From positions 1,426,001 through 1,490,000 of the forward strand of contig NZ_JASD01000008.1 of NCBI RefSeq assembly GCF_000622385.1: DNA of 64,000 bases, read 5' to 3'. Each line of letters starts with the position of its first letter. Within the stretch, counting starts at the first letter, position 1. Under the pieces are notes generated by a model. The model was given only the letters and a program-made list of their open reading frames with translations. It did not search any database and was not told the origin of the DNA. The translations under genes were made by a program, and so were the position numbers. Below, piece after piece: positions 61,957 through 64,000 of this stretch. The stretch is from Sulfitobacter noctilucicola. Lineage in GTDB: Bacteria; Pseudomonadota; Alphaproteobacteria; Rhodobacterales; Rhodobacteraceae.

Positions 61957-63321
61957 TCAAGCCCTTTCAAAGCCGCGTGCGATTTCCCAATCGGTTACAA
62001 CGCGGTCAAATTCTTCCTGCTCCCACTCAGCACAGCGCGTGTAGTGGGTGATAACTTCCTCGCCGAATGCGTCGCGCAAGAACGCGGAATTCCGCAAGGT
62101 TTCGGTCGCTGCACGCAAAGTCTGCGGAATATCCGCTGCTTTCGCGTCTTCATAGACATCACCGGTTGTCGCCGGTGCCAGCGTCATCTTGTCTTCGATT
62201 CCCTTGATACCTGCGGCAAGCATCGCGGCCTGCGCCAGATAGGGGTTCAGGTCGGACCCGCCGATACGGCACTCGACGCGGACGCCTTTGGTGCCGTCGC
62301 CACAAAGGCGGAAGCCAGCGGTACGGTTATCCACGGACCAGACGGTTTTTGTCGGTGCAAAGGTGCCTTTGGCAAACCGCTTGTAGCTGTTGATATAGGG
62401 CGCGAGAAAGAAGGTGTAATCAGGCGCATAGGCGATCAGACCCGCCATATAGTGTTCCATCAGCTTGGACATGCCCAGCTTGGCACTCTTGTCATAGAAC
62501 GCAGGCTGGCCGTCTTTCCAAAGCGACTGGTGCACGTGAGAGGAACTGCCAACACGGTCCTTGTGCCACTTGGGCAGGAACGACGCGGCATGGCCTTGCT
62601 GCCATGCGATTTCCTTGATCGCGTGCTTTGCGATTGTGTGATGGTCAGCGCAGTCCAACGCATCTGCGTAGCGGATGTTCAGCTCTTCCTGCCCCGCCTC
62701 CGCTTCGCCTTTGGTATTCTCGATGGGCAGACCGGCCGCGAACAAATGATTGCGGATTGGCCGCATCACGTGCTCTTCCTTGGAAGTCTGCAGAATGTGA
62801 TAATCCTCGTTATAGCCACTGATTGGCGTGAGGTCCTGAAAGCCGCCTTTGCGGATTTCCTCAAAGCTTTTCTCGAACAGAAAAAACTCCAGCTCCGTTG
62901 CCATCATCGCGTCAAAGCCGAGCGCTTTGAGCCGTTTGACCTGCTTTTTCAACATGGCGCGTGGATCGTGCGGCACAGGCGCGTGCGTGTGGTGGTCCAG
63001 TATGTCGCAAAGCACCATCGCAGTGCCTTCCAGCCACGGCATAGGGCGGATCGTGCTCAGATCGGGGGCCATGATGTAATCGCCGTAACCCGTCTCCCAC
63101 GATGTGGATGCATAGCCATCAGGCGTTGCCATCTCCAGATCGGTTGCCAGCAGATAGTTGCAGCAGTGCGTTTCCTTGAACGATGTCTCTACGAAATTCA
63201 CGGCATGAAACCGCTTGCCCATCAGGCGGCCCTGCATGTCCACAAAGCAGGCCAGAACGGTGTCGATCTCGCCGGATTTCACAGCTTCTTTCAAAGCATC
63301 AAAAGTCATATTCGCGGTCAT
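61957..63321 (-). CDS. Glutamine-synthetase-family ligase (gamma-glutamyl-amide/PuuA-like)
   Basis: A 454-residue ATP-dependent ligase of the glutamine synthetase fold. The active-site motifs are MATELEFFLFEKSF (Mg2+-binding glutamates), HHTIAKHAIKEIAWQQGHAASFLPKW (His-rich) and RVGSSSHVHQSLWKDG, then NRTAGFRLCGDGTKGVRVECRIGG. Length and lack of the adenylylation loop fit the GlnA-III or gamma-glutamylpolyamine synthetase group rather than the housekeeping GlnA. It may glutamylate an amine taken up by the adjacent TRAP importer. AAGGA stands 8 bases before ATG 63321. Confidence 0.87.
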   Translation of the reverse strand: MTANMTFDALKEAVKSGEIDTVLACFVDMQGRLMGKRFHAVNFVETSFKETHCCNYLLATDLEMATPDGYASTSWETGYGDYIMAPDLSTIRPMPWLEGTAMVLCDILDHHTHAPVPHDPRAMLKKQVKRLKALGFDAMMATELEFFLFEKSFEEIRKGGFQDLTPISGYNEDYHILQTSKEEHVMRPIRNHLFAAGLPIENTKGEAEAGQEELNIRYADALDCADHHTIAKHAIKEIAWQQGHAASFLPKWHKDRVGSSSHVHQSLWKDGQPAFYDKSAKLGMSKLMEHYMAGLIAYAPDYTFFLAPYINSYKRFAKGTFAPTKTVWSVDNRTAGFRLCGDGTKGVRVECRIGGSDLNPYLAQAAMLAAGIKGIEDKMTLAPATTGDVYEDAKAADIPQTLRAATETLRNSAFLRDAFGEEVITHYTRCAEWEQEEFDRVVTDWEIARGFERA

Positions 63322-63344
63322 CGGAGGCATCCTTTGTGTTGGCA

Positions 63345-63370
63345 AGGCGCCCCTGAACAAAGGGACGCCT
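63345..63370 (-). terminator. Hairpin between the TRAP and glutamine-synthetase-like genes
   Basis: AGGCGCCCCT / AGGGACGCCT (63345-63354, 63361-63370), a 10-bp stem with one C-A mismatch and a GAACAA loop. It lies between the TRAP binding-protein stop at 63391 and the ligase start at 63321; a partial terminator or processing site is likely. Confidence 0.55.
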
Positions 63371-63390
63371 CAAGATTGTCTTCGCGCAAT

Positions 63391-64000
63391 TTACTCGAAG
63401 TTGTAAGGGGCACCGGCTTGGTTGATTACGCCGTTGTACTCTTTGAAGATGTTGACGATCTTCTGGTGTACTTCACCTTCCTGCGCCACTTCTTCCCAGA
63501 ACTCCTTGGCCGCGTTTTCGACTTCGGCCCATTCGCCGGCAGGGACAGAGCGTAGTTGCAGTTTGTCACCGTTTGCACGCAGTGCGGCTTCACCGCCCCA
63601 ATACCACTGGTTACGATAGGTGTGGCCAGCCTCGGTGCCCGCCATAACGATCGCTTTGAGGTGCTCTGGCAGGTCTGCCCAACGCTCTTCGTTGACGAAC
63701 CATGATCCGATCCATGCGCCCGAGATGTTGTTGGTCAGGAAGTAATCGGTCACATCGGCCCAGCCCACGGTGTAGTCTTCGGTGATGCCCGACCACGCCA
63801 TACCGTCAAGCTCGCCCGTCTGCACAGCAACTTCGGCATCCTCGTAAGGGATGTTCACCGGCACGACACCGAACTTCGACAAAAAGCGACCGGCGGTGGG
63901 GAAGGTATAGAGTTTCAGACCATCCAGATCGGCAACCGAAGTGATCTCCTTTGTGGTGTTGAAGTTGCAAGGGTCCTGACCCGCCGCGGACAGCCATTTA
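63391..64000 (-). CDS. TRAP transporter substrate-binding protein (DctP family), 5' truncated
   Basis: The last about 203 codons are present and the frame continues to the window edge. The readable part has NTTKEITSVADLDGLKLYTF, FGVVPVNIPYEDAEVAVQTGELDG, the ligand-binding loop SGITEDYTVGWADVTDYF and the C-terminal helix WEEVAQEGEVHQKIVNIFKEYNG. These are DctP hallmarks. Because downstream genes encode a ligase, ALDH and ADH, the cargo may be an amine, hydroxy-acid or similar carbon source. The membrane subunits DctQ/DctM would be outside the window. Confidence 0.88.
   Translation of the reverse strand, partial: KWLSAAGQDPCNFNTTKEITSVADLDGLKLYTFPTAGRFLSKFGVVPVNIPYEDAEVAVQTGELDGMAWSGITEDYTVGWADVTDYFLTNNISGAWIGSWFVNEERWADLPEHLKAIVMAGTEAGHTYRNQWYWGGEAALRANGDKLQLRSVPAGEWAEVENAAKEFWEEVAQEGEVHQKIVNIFKEYNGVINQAGAPYNFE

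Overview
The window reads as chromosome of a Roseobacter-group alphaproteobacterium (Rhodobacteraceae, possibly Sulfitobacter-like; this is inference). Supporting markers are a complete thiosulfate-oxidizing sox locus, a class I (archaeal-type) lysyl-tRNA synthetase, a complex I accessory subunit of the alphaproteobacterial/mitochondrial type, 5-aminolevulinate synthase of the C4 pathway, an NMT1/THI5-type ABC importer directly behind a dihydropyrimidinase, and TRAP transport. No rRNA, CRISPR array, intact insertion sequence or prophage was seen.

Regions. (1) 1-4000: the end of a dihydropyrimidinase gene and a four-gene ABC importer (ATPase, two permeases, binding protein), probably for pyrimidine uptake. 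(2) 4100-24400: mostly housekeeping: Tet-type MFS exporter, L,D-transpeptidase, cold-shock protein, EttA, a soluble PAS-PAS-chemoreceptor fragment protein, UspA plus an AGCS amino-acid/Na+ symporter, NadD, an EamA exporter, PBP4-type DacB, TerB, class I LysRS, a large beta-helix protein (possible gene-transfer-agent head spike), UvrB, a complex I accessory subunit and tRNA-Arg(TCT). (3) 24418-25490: a decayed glycine-betaine/proline ABC transporter (ATPase and permease remnants with in-frame stops and internal deletions) directly behind the tRNA. (4) 25660-32125: an alpha-hydroxy-acid oxidase, then a leftward iron operon: TonB-dependent receptor, PiuC, ExbB, ExbD, TonB. (5) 32800-39970: a two-partner secretion pair, TpsB transporter overlapping a 1821-residue TpsA with NPNG motif, GLUG-like repeats, three 89-residue MBG-like repeats, a VEPP tract and a helical tail carrying the protein's only two cysteines. 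(6) 40050-58325: the sox region. Leftward soxS, soxR and a YeeE/SoxT-type importer; rightward soxVW, soxXYZA, soxB, a DsrE-family gene, soxCDEF, a DUF302 gene and hemA; then leftward a second YeeE protein and two metallo-beta-lactamase-fold proteins (one with a degraded metal motif); then a second CcdA/thioredoxin pair. (7) 58420-64000: an aldo/keto reductase, and a leftward catabolic cluster with TRAP binding protein, glutamine-synthetase-like ligase, aldehyde dehydrogenase and iron-type alcohol dehydrogenase.

How it fits together. The sox genes encode periplasmic oxidation of thiosulfate on the SoxY carrier: SoxAX loads it, SoxB hydrolyses sulfate off, SoxCD oxidizes the sulfane sulfur, and SoxE/F are accessory redox proteins. 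SoxV/W/S, and probably the second CcdA/thioredoxin pair, supply reductant from the cytoplasm. YeeE proteins probably move sulfur across the inner membrane, where SoxR can sense it through a cysteine pair. HemA at the end of the soxCDEF run would match the heme demand of the cytochromes. Start codons were chosen by Shine-Dalgarno spacing and signal-peptide position; where this shortens the longest open frame the entry says so. All family assignments rest on sequence reading and memory of the families, not on database searches.
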